Positions 18,724 through 27,368 are shown, numbered from the stretch's first letter. The stretch: 64,000 nt of DNA from JAOSJL01 sp963704035 (GCA_963704035.1 CAVPGR010000002.1:992001-1056000); one strand, 5' to 3'. The notes: generated by a model not told the origin, from the letters alone. Numbers and translations: made by a program.

Positions 18724-19815
18724 TCAGGGAAACAGTGACGGACCGGGGGTGGGTGGCTCGGGGGCGTCGAGCCCGAGGTGGTCGTAGGCCGCCGGGGTGG
18801 CGACACGACCCCGGGGGGTGCGCTCCATGAGGCCCTGCTTGAGGAGGAACGGCTCGTAGACCTCTTCGACCGTGTCGGGTTCCTCGGTCACCGCCACGGC
18901 CAACGTGCTGAGCCCCACCGGGCGACCGGCGAAGGTGACGCACAAGGCCTCGAGAACCGTCCGGTCGACCTTGTCGAGCCCACGTTCATCGACCTCGAAC
19001 AGCGCCAGCGCCTCGCGCGCCACGGTGGCGTCGACCGAGCCGTCGCCGCGGACCTCCGCGAAGTCCCGAACCTGTTTGAGCAGACGGTTCGCGATCCGGG
19101 GCGTCCCGCGGCTTCGCATGGCCACCTCCCGGGCTCCCGCCTCGGCAAGCCTCACGCCGAGAATCCCCGCGGTGCGGCTCACGATCGTCACCAGATCGCT
19201 CGTCTCGTAGAAGTCGAGCCGACCGACGAAGCCGAAGCGGTCGCGCAGCGGACCGGTGATGAGACCGGTCCGAGTCGTCGCTCCCACCAGGGAGAACCGC
19301 GGAAGGTCGAGGCGGATGGAGCGCGCCGCCGGGCCCTTCCCGATCACGATGTCGAGCTGGAAATCCTCCATCGCGGGATACAGCACCTCTTCGACCGGAC
19401 GTGCAAGTCGGTGGATCTCGTCGACGAAGAGGACGTCGCCGTCGTCGAGGTTGGTGAGGATGGCGGCCAGGTCACCCGCTCGTTCGAGAGCGGGACCGCT
19501 CGTGGGCTGCAGGCGCACGCCCATCTCGGTGGCGATGATTCCCGCCAGCGAGGTCTTGCCCGTCCCGGGTGGCCCGGCGAAGAGCATGTGCTCGGCGGCC
19601 TGTTCGCGTCCTCGCGCCGCTTCCAGAAGGACCGACAGCTTCTCTTTGAGGCGCGCCTGACCGACGAATTCATCGAGGTGACGCGGACGCAGAGAGGTCT
19701 CCTCGGCCTGCTCGGCAGGCTCTGCGGCTCCATGGAGCAGTTCCTCGCGCGCCCGTTCCTCGCGGACGAGTTCCTCTCGGGGCAGTTCCTCTCGGGGCAG
19801 TCCCTCCCTGGGCAT
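18724..19815 (-). CDS. ruvB: Holliday junction branch-migration helicase RuvB
   Basis: AAA+ motor of the RuvABC resolvasome, 363 residues. Walker A is FAGPPGTGKTSLAG (~79-92), Walker B is VLFVDEIHRL (~128-137), and the arginine-finger region is GATTRTGLITGPLRDRFGF. The C-terminal winged helix ends near GRVATPAAYDHLGL. The first ~25 residues are an unusual set of pentapeptides (LPREE-type) from a 15-bp tandem array. The conserved protein begins at TSLRPRHLDEFVGQ (~40). The ATG follows the restored ruvA stop by one base. Confidence 0.95.
   Translation of the reverse strand: MPREGLPREELPREELVREERAREELLHGAAEPAEQAEETSLRPRHLDEFVGQARLKEKLSVLLEAARGREQAAEHMLFAGPPGTGKTSLAGIIATEMGVRLQPTSGPALERAGDLAAILTNLDDGDVLFVDEIHRLARPVEEVLYPAMEDFQLDIVIGKGPAARSIRLDLPRFSLVGATTRTGLITGPLRDRFGFVGRLDFYETSDLVTIVSRTAGILGVRLAEAGAREVAMRSRGTPRIANRLLKQVRDFAEVRGDGSVDATVAREALALFEVDERGLDKVDRTVLEALCVTFAGRPVGLSTLAVAVTEEPDTVEEVYEPFLLKQGLMERTPRGRVATPAAYDHLGLDAPEPPTPGPSLFP
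19741..19815. repeat. 15-bp tandem array encoding RuvB N-terminus
   Basis: Five imperfect 15-bp units (core ctgccccgagaggaa on the minus strand) directly after the ruvB start, encoding PREG-LPREE-LPREE-LVREE-RAREE. Divergence between units suggests the array is not very recent. Confidence 0.75.
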
Positions 19816-19816
19816 C

Positions 19817-20408
19817 TCAGACCTGCCGGACGTTCAGGAGCTGGAGAGCTTCGCGAAGCAACTCCTCGACGGGCGCATCGTCGGGGAGCCGACCGACCAC
19901 CTCACGGATCTCGTCGACGCCGTAGCCCAATTCCGCCAGTGCGGCGCGTACTTCGAGCGCGGGGCGAAACCGAAGCGGTCGCTCCGGTCTCCAGGTCGAT
20001 GTCGGGCACCACCAGGCGTTCCTGTAACTCCACCATCAGTCGTTTGGCCGTGCGGGGCCCCACCCCCGGAACGGCTGTGAGCGCGCTCTGGTCGTCATCG
20101 GCGAGAGCGCGCCGCAACGCGGCCGGCGGGTGCACCGACAGAATCGCGAGGGCCAGCTTGGGTCCGACGCCGCTCGCCGCGATCAGGGCTTCGAACGTGT
20201 CGCGCTCATCGCGGGTGGGGAACCCGTAGAGGACGAGCGTGTCGTCCCGCATCTTCGTGTGAACGAACAGGAACGTCGGGCGCCCCGGTTCCAGCGCCGG
20301 GACGGCTCCGAGGGGAACAGTCACGCGGTAGCCCACCCCTCCGACGTCGACGATCACCTCACCCGTCGTGGAGCGCTCGAGGACCTCCCCGCGCACCGAC
20401 CCGATCAT
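19817..20408 (-). CDS. ruvA: Holliday junction protein RuvA, frame-disrupted
   Basis: DNA-binding subunit that targets RuvB to four-way junctions. Domain I (MIGSVRGEV ... GYRVTVPLG) and the domain II helix-hairpin-helix motifs (LIAASGVGPKLALAILS, LTAVPGVGPRTAKRLMVEL) are in one frame. Domain III, which contacts RuvB (LEVRAALAELGYG ... LLREALQLLNV), is in another and ends with TGA at 19817. Deleting one base from the 4-base C run at 19961-19964 (plus-strand G) joins them as ...SVSP-ALEVRAAL and gives ~196 residues, the family length. Without it the protein stops at 19902. Its start overlaps the ruvC stop (ATGA). Confidence 0.9.
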
Positions 20409-21049
20409 GGGCGGTCCTCACGGGCGAGGGCATCTCTGGCAACGGCGTCCCGGATCGCGGCATCGAGACGCGAGATCCGGGCGGACCCGTTCGGGGAACT
20501 GTTCCCCGCGGGCACCGATGAGCTGTTCGTCGCATCCGGCGCCGACACCAACGCCCGCATCCGTGCTCCCCACAGGTGTGCCAGGGCCAGGGCCAGGGCA
20601 TCGGCCGCGTCGGGCGGGCTCGGAGGCGTGTCGAGGTGCAGCGTGCGGGTCACCATCGCCTGGACCTGGCGCTTGTCGGCGGCTCCGTGTCCGGCCACCG
20701 CCAGCTTCACCTCGTTGGGGCTGTAGCAGGTGACCGGAATGCCGCGGCGTGCGGCGGTCGCCAGGGCGAGCCCACTGGCCTGTCCGACGGAGATCGCGGT
20801 GCGGACGTTGGCCTGGAACAGAACCCGTTCGACAGCCACCGAGCCGGGTCGGAGATCCTCGACGAGGTCTTCCAACTCGCCTTGGAGCGCGGCGAGTCGT
20901 TCGGGGAGGCCGTCGCCCGTCGGTGTACGCAGGACGCCGTAGGCGACAGCCTGCGCCCCACCCCCGCTGCGCCGTACGGCTCCGTAGCCACACCGCGACA
21001 GACCGGGGTCGATTCCGAGCACCAGCCCGTCGACCTCATGATCGAACAT
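20405..21049 (-). CDS. ruvC: Crossover junction endonuclease RuvC
   Basis: RNase H-like resolvase that cuts Holliday junctions, 214 residues from ATG 21049. The acidic catalytic residues are visible in VLGIDPGLSRCGYG (first Asp, ~14), VAVERVLFQANV (Glu, ~73) and PDAADALALALAH (two Asp, ~145-148). There is a ~50-residue Ser/Arg-rich tail. A GTG at 21022 would start the protein at VLGIDPG, closer to the usual N-terminus, and would put the LexA box at 21042-21057 upstream of the gene rather than across its start. I think that is quite possible. First gene of ruvC-ruvA-ruvB. Confidence 0.94.
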   Translation of the reverse strand: MFDHEVDGLVLGIDPGLSRCGYGAVRRSGGGAQAVAYGVLRTPTGDGLPERLAALQGELEDLVEDLRPGSVAVERVLFQANVRTAISVGQASGLALATAARRGIPVTCYSPNEVKLAVAGHGAADKRQVQAMVTRTLHLDTPPSPPDAADALALALAHLWGARMRALVSAPDATNSSSVPAGNSSPNGSARISRLDAAIRDAVARDALAREDRP

Positions 21050-21057
21050 GGGTTCGA
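21042..21057. promoter_or_regulatory. LexA (SOS) box at ruvC start
   Basis: Perfect 16-bp palindrome TCGAAC-ATGG-GTTCGA. It matches the mycobacterial SOS box TCGAAC-N4-GTTCGA in every defined base. It overlaps ATG 21049, or lies ~20 bp upstream of the alternative GTG 21022. It implies LexA repression of ruvCAB after the DNA-damage response is off. Confidence 0.8.
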
Positions 21058-21059
21058 TC

Positions 21060-21714
21060 CTACGGGGCGCTCCGCCTCCGGTGGCGGACCACCCGCCAAC
21101 ACACGACGAGGACCACGCCGATCACGAGGACCGGCACGAGACGGCGGGCCACCGCACCACCACCCACGGCGATCAGATCCACCGGCTCTGCCGCAGCCCG
21201 CTCCTGAGGGAGAGGAGGAAGCAGTGGAAGCAGTGGAAGCAGGCGAATCAGAGGAATCGGCCGGCGTGGACGGAGTGGCCCAGAGCTCCTCGAGGTTCTG
21301 GGCGAACTGTGCGAGGAGTCGGGCCGACACGTCTTCCAGCACGCCCCGGCCGAACTGGGCGACCCGGCCCGACACCGTGAGGTCGGTGTCGATCGACACG
21401 CGTGTGCCGTCACCCTCGGGGCGCAGCTCGACGGTGACGTTCGCGCTCGCCTGGCCCTGCCCACGGGTCTCGCGCCCCTTGGCGCTGATGACCAGGCGCA
21501 TCTCGGCCTCGTCCACGTCCCGCATCGACGCCACTCCCCGGTACGCGGTCGTGACGGGGCCCAACTTGACGGTGACGGTCCCCGCGTAGTCGTCACCGTC
21601 GACGTCGGTCAGCTGCGCACCCGGCAGACACGGAGCCACGCGTTCGATGTCGAGCAACGTCGGCCACACCCGCTCGGGCGGTGCACTCACGGTGACGGTG
21701 TCGCTGATCTCCAT
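21060..21714 (-). CDS. coxG: CoxG-like SRPBCC membrane-anchored protein, frame-disrupted
   Basis: CO dehydrogenase subunit G family. The N-terminal SRPBCC fold starts MEISDTVTVSAPPERVW and continues with VAPCLPGAQLTDVDGDDY and TVKLGPVTTAYRG (residues 1-~150). A Ser/Thr/Pro linker follows, and the expected C-terminal membrane anchor (VPVLVIGVVLVVCWRVVRHR) is found only in a second frame ending at 21060. Length is 3n+1, so one extra base is implied somewhere in 21190-21265, a non-conserved linker containing 9-bp repeats. CoxG proteins recruit Mo-hydroxylase maturation factors to the membrane. The start overlaps the mobA-like 3' end by 28 bp. Confidence 0.8.
21217..21243. repeat. 9-bp direct repeat x3 in coxG linker
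   Basis: Three adjacent copies of gaagcagtg (last one gaagcaggc). They lie inside the Ser/Thr-rich linker between the CoxG domain and its membrane anchor, in the region where the frame changes. Confidence 0.7.
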
Positions 21715-22445
21715 TCGGCCTCCAGGGCTTGTAGTTCGTCCACGGTGTCGACGTCGACGGCGTTTCCTGTTCCGTCGCACGCCACCTCGGAGACGGTAGT
21801 TCTCTCCAACAACTCTCTCGCGCCCCTGTCGCCGCTCAGATCGTCGAGAGCGCTCCACAGTGAACGTGCAATGAGGACAGGATGGCCGCGTCGGGCTCCG
21901 TAGGTCGCAACGGCCAACCGGGCGCCGGACACAAACGCTTCGGACAGCCGCCGGTACGACTCCGCACCGATCAGCGGCTGATCGCCGAGGGCGAAACAGC
22001 ATGCCCCGACGGTGTGTCCGGTACCGCCCTCGCTGCCGATGTCGCTGCCGATGTCGCTGTCGAGGCCGCGCAGCGCCGCCACCGCTGCCTGCATGCTCGT
22101 CGCCATCCCCTCTGCCGACCGACGGTTCTCCACCACCGACACACCGGGATGATCGGCGGCGTGGAGCGCGGTGGGCGACGAGCGATCCGCCACGACGGCG
22201 ATGACAGGGGTGCACCCGGCCGCGACCGGCGCGTCGAGTGCCCGGCTCAGAAGCGACCGACCTCCCAGGAGGGCGAGCAGCTTGGGAACGGTCCGGTCGC
22301 CACCGTCCTTGACAGCGCCGCGGCCTCCATCGCCGGCCCTCTCTTCGAGACCGCTACCCACGAAACGTGTCCCCGCCCCCGCGGCGAGCACAGCCGCCGC
22401 CACGACGGTTCCCGACGCGTCGATTCCCGCGGCACCGGTGGCCAT
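21687..22445 (-). CDS. MobA/MocA-like nucleotidyltransferase
   Basis: A 252-residue NTP-transferase. The nucleotide-binding signature VVAAAVLAAGAGTRF (~14-28) and a Lys downstream (TVPKLLALLGGRSLL, ~53-67) match the MobA/MocA family; the metal-binding Asp is in CCFALGDQPLIGAES (~150). MocA-type enzymes attach CMP to molybdopterin for Mo-hydroxylases, which fits its position between coxM and coxG. Sequence between ~125 and 140 is a DIGS repeat from a 12-bp duplication. It begins 2 bp after the restored coxM stop. Confidence 0.8.
   Translation of the reverse strand: MATGAAGIDASGTVVAAAVLAAGAGTRFVGSGLEERAGDGGRGAVKDGGDRTVPKLLALLGGRSLLSRALDAPVAAGCTPVIAVVADRSSPTALHAADHPGVSVVENRRSAEGMATSMQAAVAALRGLDSDIGSDIGSEGGTGHTVGACCFALGDQPLIGAESYRRLSEAFVSGARLAVATYGARRGHPVLIARSLWSALDDLSGDRGARELLERTTVSEVACDGTGNAVDVDTVDELQALEAEWRSATPSP
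22030..22065. repeat. 12-bp tandem repeat in mobA-like gene
   Basis: Two perfect copies of tcgctgccgatg followed by a partial third. It encodes SDIG-SDIG on the minus strand in a surface loop. Confidence 0.7.
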
Positions 22446-22446
22446 C

Positions 22447-23293
22447 TCAGGTCAGGCTCGCCTCGACGGCGCGCTCGACCAGGACGCGGGCGAGATGCTC
22501 GCGGAACTCCGGCGAGGCGTGGAGGTCGGCGGGAGGGTCGCTGCCATCAGACGCGAGCGCCGCGGCGTCGTGCGGCGTGGCGTCGGAGTCCAGCGCCTCC
22601 TCGGTGGCTCGGGCGCGGATCGGCGTGGACCCCATGTTCACGAGGCCGACACGCCACCCTTCCCCGGACTCGGAAGGCGCAGCCGAGGGAGCGGCGACGG
22701 CCGCTCCGACGATCGCCCAGTCCTGCGCGGCGGCGCTGGAACTTCTCGAAGGCGAAACCGTCACGGTCGCTCTTCGGGATCCGGACCTCGCGCAGGAGTT
22801 CTTCGGGTCCGAGAGCCGTGTCGAGGAAACCGTGAAAGAAGTCGGCCGCGTCGACGTCGCGGTCTCCGTCGGCACCGGTGATGACGACCGTGGCGTCGAG
22901 CGCCACGAGCGCGGCCGGGAGATCGGAGGCCGGGTCGCCGTGGGCAACCGAACCTCCCAGAGTGCCCCGGTGGCGGACCTGAGGATCGCCGACGCGGGCG
23001 GCCACCGCGGCGAGTAGGCCGCAGTGGCGGGAAACGAGCTCGTGCCGTTCCAAATCGTAGTGACGGGTGAGTGCACCCACCGACAGGTGGTCGCCCTCGT
23101 CACGCACGTAGGAGAGCTCGCGAAGCCCGCCGACGTCGACGAGCACCGCGGGGACCGCCAGCCGCAGCTTCATGAGCGGGAGCAACGACATGCCGCCGGC
23201 GAGCAGCTTCGCGTCGTCGCCGTGTTCGACCAGTGCCGCCAGAGCCCCCTCGGCCGTGTCGACGCGCACGTAGTCGAACGCCGCCGGTATCAC
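22447..23293 (-). CDS. coxM: Mo-hydroxylase FAD-binding subunit (CoxM-like), frame-disrupted
   Basis: Medium subunit of the xanthine dehydrogenase/CO dehydrogenase family. The N-terminus MIPAAFDYVRVDTAEGALAA leads to the FAD motifs LLAGGMSLLPLMKLRL (~30-45) and RHRGTLGGSVAHGDPASDLP (~107-126), about ~281 residues in all. The conserved QDWAIVGAAVA and the C-terminal domain (EFREHLARVLVERAVEA) are in a second frame. Removing one C at 22725-22738 joins the frames as EKFQRR-AQDWAIVG, the expected family sequence. The start overlaps the coxS stop (ATGA). No large molybdenum subunit gene is in the window. Confidence 0.85.
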
Positions 23294-23865
23294 GATGGGC
23301 GGCCGCGTCGATCAGCGGCGTCGAGAGCTGCCGCGACGATGTTCTGGTAGCCGGTGCATCGACAGAGGTTGCCTTCGAGGCCGTGACGGACCGTCGACTC
23401 GTCGGGATCGGGATTCTCCTCGAGCAGGGACACCGTGGCCATGACCATTCCCGCCGTGCAGAACCCGCACTGGAGCGCGTGGTTGTTCCGGAACGCCTCC
23501 TGCACGGGGTGGAACCCTCCGGTGTCGTCCGTCGAGGGCGAGGCGCTTGGTGCCAGCCCTTCGATCGTCAGCACCTGCGAGCCGTCGGCCTGGACCGCGA
23601 GCATCGTGCAGGACTTCACCGACTCGCCGTCGACGAGAACCGTGCAGGCACCGCACGACGACGTGTCACAACCGATCTTCGTGCCCGTCAAGCCGAGAAC
23701 GTCGCGCAGATACTGGACGAGCAGGAGCCGCGGCTCCACGAAGTCCGATCTGGCGCGGCCGTTGACTTCCATCGCGATGTCCACCACCCCGATGTCGACC
23801 ACCCCGATGTCGACCACCCCGATGTCGACCACCGGTGAATCCGGCGGACCCACCGACGGGTCCAT
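23290..23865 (-). CDS. coxS: Mo-hydroxylase [2Fe-2S] subunit (CoxS-like)
   Basis: Small iron-sulfur subunit. The plant-type ferredoxin cluster is CDTSSCGACTVLVDG and the second cluster domain shows CGFCTAGMVMA and GNLCRCTGYQNIV; all eight cluster cysteines are visible. The recognisable domain starts at MEVNGRARSDFVEPR; the ATG there is at 23772. Upstream the frame stays open to ATG 23865 through a 15-bp array encoding VVDIG repeats, each with a GTG that could also start translation, so the N-terminus is uncertain. It is the first gene of a coxS-coxM-mobA-coxG unit between yebC and ruvC. Confidence 0.88.
   Translation of the reverse strand: MDPSVGPPDSPVVDIGVVDIGVVDIGVVDIAMEVNGRARSDFVEPRLLLVQYLRDVLGLTGTKIGCDTSSCGACTVLVDGESVKSCTMLAVQADGSQVLTIEGLAPSASPSTDDTGGFHPVQEAFRNNHALQCGFCTAGMVMATVSLLEENPDPDESTVRHGLEGNLCRCTGYQNIVAAALDAADRRGRPS
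23776..23835. repeat. 15-bp tandem array x4 at coxS start
   Basis: Four back-to-back copies of gatgtcgaccacccc (the first and last differ by one or two bases). On the minus strand each unit reads GTG GTC GAC ATC GGG, so each carries a possible GTG start, in frame with the coxS ATG at 23772. Confidence 0.85.
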
Positions 23866-23896
23866 CAGAGGACCCGATTCCCGGCTTCAGCGGTCA

Positions 23897-24649
23897 TCAG
23901 GCGCCCACACTTTCGAGGACGTTGTCGGGGATGTCGAAATTCCCGAAGACGTCCTGGACGTCGTCGTGATCGTCGAGTGCCTCGACCAGGCGCAGCACTG
24001 CTCGCGCTTCGGCCTCATCGGCGAGACCGACGGTCGACGTCGGGAGCATCGTGAGATCACTGCTCTGCACCGGGTACCCGCCGGACTCGAGTGCTTCCCG
24101 TACCGCGTGGACGTCGGACGGGCCCGTGGTCACTTCGTAGATGTCTCCCTGTGCTTCGACGTCTTCGGCACCGGCATCGAGTGCCGCGAGCATGACATCG
24201 TCTTCCGAACCCGCCGACGCCTCCAACGTGACGACGCCCTTGCGTTCGAACTGCCATGCCACGGATCCCGGCTCGGCGAACGAACCACCGTTTCGGACGA
24301 AGAGATTCTTGATTTCTGCTCCCGTGCGATTCCGGTTGTCGGTGAGACACTCCACATAGAGCGCCACACCGTGGGGTGCGTAGCCCTCGTAGGTGACTTC
24401 CTCGTACGTGACGCCTTCGAGTTCGCCGGTGCCGCGCTTGACGGCCCGCTCGATCGTGTCGACGGGAACCGAGTTGTCACGCGCCTTTTGCACCATGGTG
24501 CGAAGCGTCGGATTGCCGTCGACGTCACCCCCGCCCTGCCGTGCGGCCACCTCGATCTGTTTGATCAACTTGGCGAAGAGCTTGCCGCGGGCCTTGTCGG
24601 CGGCGCCCTTCTTGTGCTTGATGGAATGCCACTTCGAATGTCCGCTCAT
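23897..24649 (-). CDS. yebC: YebC/PmpR family translation/transcription regulator
   Basis: A 250-residue TACO1/YebC family protein. The N-terminal signature MSGHSKWHSIKHKKGAADK and GKLFAKLIKQIEVAARQGG are nearly invariant in the family; GVALYVECLTDNRNRT lies mid-protein. Family members are reported to relieve ribosome stalling at proline runs or to act as transcription regulators; which applies here cannot be told. The ATG overlaps the pdxT stop (ATGA). The pdxS-pdxT-yebC-ruvC order is typical of actinobacteria, but here the cox cassette separates yebC and ruvC. Confidence 0.95.
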   Translation of the reverse strand: MSGHSKWHSIKHKKGAADKARGKLFAKLIKQIEVAARQGGGDVDGNPTLRTMVQKARDNSVPVDTIERAVKRGTGELEGVTYEEVTYEGYAPHGVALYVECLTDNRNRTGAEIKNLFVRNGGSFAEPGSVAWQFERKGVVTLEASAGSEDDVMLAALDAGAEDVEAQGDIYEVTTGPSDVHAVREALESGGYPVQSSDLTMLPTSTVGLADEAEARAVLRLVEALDDHDDVQDVFGNFDIPDNVLESVGA

Positions 24650-25236
24650 GCGGTCACCTCGGAGAGGAACTGCTCATGGAGCCGCAGGTCGTCGGCCAGC
24701 TCCGGATGGAAGGTCGTCGCCCGGACCGGACCGGACGCGACATACACGGGATTCCCGTCGTGGATGGACCGAACCTCCACCCCTCGACCGGTCCGTTCGA
24801 TGACGGGAGCGCGGATGAACACCCCCGGAAACGTACCGCCTGGCAGTCCGACGACCGTGAGCGGGGCCTCGAACGACGCAGGCTGCGGGCCGTATGCGTT
24901 GCGTCGAACCGTACAATCGAGAACCGACATCACCCGCGGATCTCCGTCGACGTCCCGGGCGTCGGACACCTCGGACGCCAGCAGGATCAACCCGGCGCAT
25001 GTCGCCAGAACCGGGGTTCCCGCGTCGATCCGCTCACACAGCACATCGAGCAGCCCGGCAGTGTCGAGGAGCTTGCGCATCGTGGTGGATTCACCGCCGG
25101 GGAGGACCAGTGCGTCCGTTCCACCCAGGTGCGAAGGAGCCCGCACCTCGACGACAGTGGCGCCGAGCGCCTCGAACATCTCCCGGTGTTCCCGAAACGC
25201 TCCCTGGAGCGCGAGGACCCCGACCTTCAGCGCCAT
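24646..25236 (-). CDS. pdxT: Pyridoxal 5'-phosphate synthase glutaminase subunit PdxT
   Basis: Class I glutaminase, 196 residues, supplying ammonia to PdxS for vitamin B6 synthesis. It begins MALKVGVLALQGAFREHREM. The oxyanion region is LVLPGGESTTM (~45-55), the catalytic Cys is in LATCAGLILLA (~79), and the His-Glu pair is in TTFHPELADD. The frame is open much further upstream, but ATG 25236 matches the family N-terminus. It lies 58 bp after pdxS. Confidence 0.96.
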   Translation of the reverse strand: MALKVGVLALQGAFREHREMFEALGATVVEVRAPSHLGGTDALVLPGGESTTMRKLLDTAGLLDVLCERIDAGTPVLATCAGLILLASEVSDARDVDGDPRVMSVLDCTVRRNAYGPQPASFEAPLTVVGLPGGTFPGVFIRAPVIERTGRGVEVRSIHDGNPVYVASGPVRATTFHPELADDLRLHEQFLSEVTA

Positions 25237-25294
25237 GTGCGCGCCGGCTCCCTGATCGCGCCGGGACGACGACGCGACACCACCACCTGTGCTG

Positions 25295-26206
25295 TCACCA
25301 CCCGCGGTCGGCCAGGTGGGTGTCGATCTCGTCGGCGGCGAGTCCGAGCATCGGAGAACGCAGACCCCGCGACACCTTGGCGATGATGGCAGGATCGCTG
25401 TGGTGCGTCGTGGCCTCCACGATCGCCTTGGCCCGAGTCGCCGGATCCTCGCTCTTGAAGATCCCGCTCCCGACAAACGTCGCTTGGGCGCCGAGCTGCA
25501 TGACGAGCGCCGCGTCGGCCGGAGTGGCGATACCACCGGCACAGAAGAGCGGAACGGGCAGCTCGCCGCGCGACGCGACCTCGCGGACGAGGTCGACCGG
25601 CGCCCGCAGTTCCTTGGCGCGGCGGTAGAGCTCGGCGTCGTCGGCGACGGTGAGAGCGCGGATGTCGCCGAGTATCGAGCGCAGGTGACGAACCGCCTGG
25701 ACGATGTCGCCGGTGCCCGCCTCGCCCTTGGAGCGGATCATGGCGGCTCCTTCGGAGATCCGCCGGAGGGCCTCTCCGAGATCGGTGGCACCACACACGA
25801 AGGGAACGGTGAAGGCCCACTTGTCGACGTGGTGCGCCTCGTCGGCAGGAGTGAGCACCTCGCTCTCGTCGACGTAGTCGACACCGAGGGACTCGAGGAC
25901 CTGCGCTTCGGCGAAGTGACCGATCCGGCACTTGGCCATGACCGGCACCGTGACAGCGGCCTGGATCTCCTCGATCATCCCCGGATCGCTCATCCGGGCG
26001 ACTCCCCCGTCACGCCGGATGTCGGCGGGAACCCGCTCGAGAGCCATCACCGCCACCGCTCCGGCGTTTTCGGCGACACGCGCCTGGTCGGGGTCGACCA
26101 CGTCCATGATCACACCGCCCCGCAGCATCTCGGCCAGACCGCGTTTGACACGGGCCGTGCCGGTTGTGTGTGTTCCCGCTGGGTGGTCGCTCACGTCGTC
26201 GCGCAC
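25295..26206 (-). CDS. pdxS: Pyridoxal 5'-phosphate synthase lyase subunit PdxS
   Basis: A 303-residue TIM-barrel enzyme building PLP from ribose 5-phosphate, glyceraldehyde 3-phosphate and ammonia. Motifs are KRGLAEMLRGGVIMDVV (~21-37, with the Asp), VPVMAKCRIGHFAEAQVL (catalytic Lys, ~92), the phosphate-binding GEAGTGDIVQAVRHLR, and LPVPLFCAGGIATPADAAL. It is strongly conserved and full length. The ~65 bp upstream must hold its promoter; I see no convincing -35/-10 pair. Confidence 0.97.
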   Translation of the reverse strand: MRDDVSDHPAGTHTTGTARVKRGLAEMLRGGVIMDVVDPDQARVAENAGAVAVMALERVPADIRRDGGVARMSDPGMIEEIQAAVTVPVMAKCRIGHFAEAQVLESLGVDYVDESEVLTPADEAHHVDKWAFTVPFVCGATDLGEALRRISEGAAMIRSKGEAGTGDIVQAVRHLRSILGDIRALTVADDAELYRRAKELRAPVDLVREVASRGELPVPLFCAGGIATPADAALVMQLGAQATFVGSGIFKSEDPATRAKAIVEATTHHSDPAIIAKVSRGLRSPMLGLAADEIDTHLADRGW

Positions 26207-26273
26207 ACCTGCATGGTACCGGGAGCGCCCGCGGACGATCAGGCCGTTACCGCCCGCGATCTACCGATGGGAT

Positions 26274-27368
26274 TCAGGCTGCGGGATCGGCCGGAGGCTC
26301 GCCGGGCGGCGGCGACGCCGGTTCCACGACGACCTCGGTACCGATCTGCGGGAGCGGGATCCAGGTGCGCCCGGGCGGGAGCAGGATGATCTCACCGGCG
26401 GCGTCGCGGTACTCGGTCTGCGCGTCGAGGTCAGCCCGGGACCAGCTACCGCGGATCAGCTCCCCCTGGCTCAGAACCCACGCCTCGGCACTTCCGACGA
26501 CGGTTCCCTTGGCACCCTCGACGCCGGCGCCACCGTAGTAGTCGATGAACTGAATGATGAGGTTCGGGGTTCCGACCTGCTCACCGTCGGGACCGATCTG
26601 GGGTTCGCCACCCGTGGAGCGGAGGAACTCGCCCCGCTCGGCATCCCAGTCGTATCGGGCGACGTAGCTCCCGGCGTCGACACCGCCGTAGTCGATCGTG
26701 ACCGACGCGACATCCTCGCCACCGGCGGAGCCCCCGAACGCGTCGTCACCGTCGAGGTAGCGCAGCAACGGCAGGGGCGGCGCGGGGTCTTCGGCCAGCT
26801 TCCAGAGCTCGGCCGGCCGTCCGTAGAGGTTGTGGGGAGCCGTCCGGTCGGGTGACCGAAACAGAGCGGGCTCGAGGACTCCCTCGTCGAAGGACTGGAC
26901 AGGAGCCTCGTTGAGAGCGGCCACCGCCTCGGGAACACCGCCCGAGTAGACGAACAGGCCGCCGAGTGGCCACACGAGATCCGGGTCGGTGAAACGCACC
27001 GAACGGATCGGGCCGACGATCTCGGGCGACGTGGAATTGAAGACGGCGAGAAAGCGCGTTGCCTGCCCTTCCACCACCTCTTCCCAGACGATGTCGGCCT
27101 CCGCCAGACCGTTCTGGGGACGTGCGTCGGGGTTGTTGTCGATCTTGACCGAGAGAGCCGGGCGCGAGGCCGCCTCGCCATTCGGGTCGGGCAGCCCCGT
27201 GAGCGGTGCGGTGAGCCCCGACGGTTGCGTCGTGGTGGCGCCGTCACCGGTGGCCGTGGCCTCGGTGCTCCCCCCGGAGCAGGCCGCTGCCAGAACGCCG
27301 AGAACGACCATCACGGATATCAGAAGAACGGAACGGGCGGAGCGGGCGGAATGAAAACGTGTCGGCAC
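26274..27368 (-). CDS. DUF3048 lipoprotein (YerB-like)
   Basis: A 364-residue secreted lipoprotein. From the GTG at 27368 the signal peptide reads VPTRFHSARSARSVLL, followed by a hydrophobic stretch and the lipobox LAAAC. The Cys is residue 30. The mature protein has a Thr-rich spacer, then the DUF3048 N-terminal domain (SVKIDNNPDARPQNGLAEAD) and the C-terminal domain (QFIDYYGGAGVEGAKG). Function is unknown in the family. The chosen start has GAGGGAG 5-6 bp upstream; a GTG at 27398 overlapping the htpX stop is an alternative. Confidence 0.85.
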   Translation of the reverse strand: MPTRFHSARSARSVLLISVMVVLGVLAAACSGGSTEATATGDGATTTQPSGLTAPLTGLPDPNGEAASRPALSVKIDNNPDARPQNGLAEADIVWEEVVEGQATRFLAVFNSTSPEIVGPIRSVRFTDPDLVWPLGGLFVYSGGVPEAVAALNEAPVQSFDEGVLEPALFRSPDRTAPHNLYGRPAELWKLAEDPAPPLPLLRYLDGDDAFGGSAGGEDVASVTIDYGGVDAGSYVARYDWDAERGEFLRSTGGEPQIGPDGEQVGTPNLIIQFIDYYGGAGVEGAKGTVVGSAEAWVLSQGELIRGSWSRADLDAQTEYRDAAGEIILLPPGRTWIPLPQIGTEVVVEPASPPPGEPPADPAA

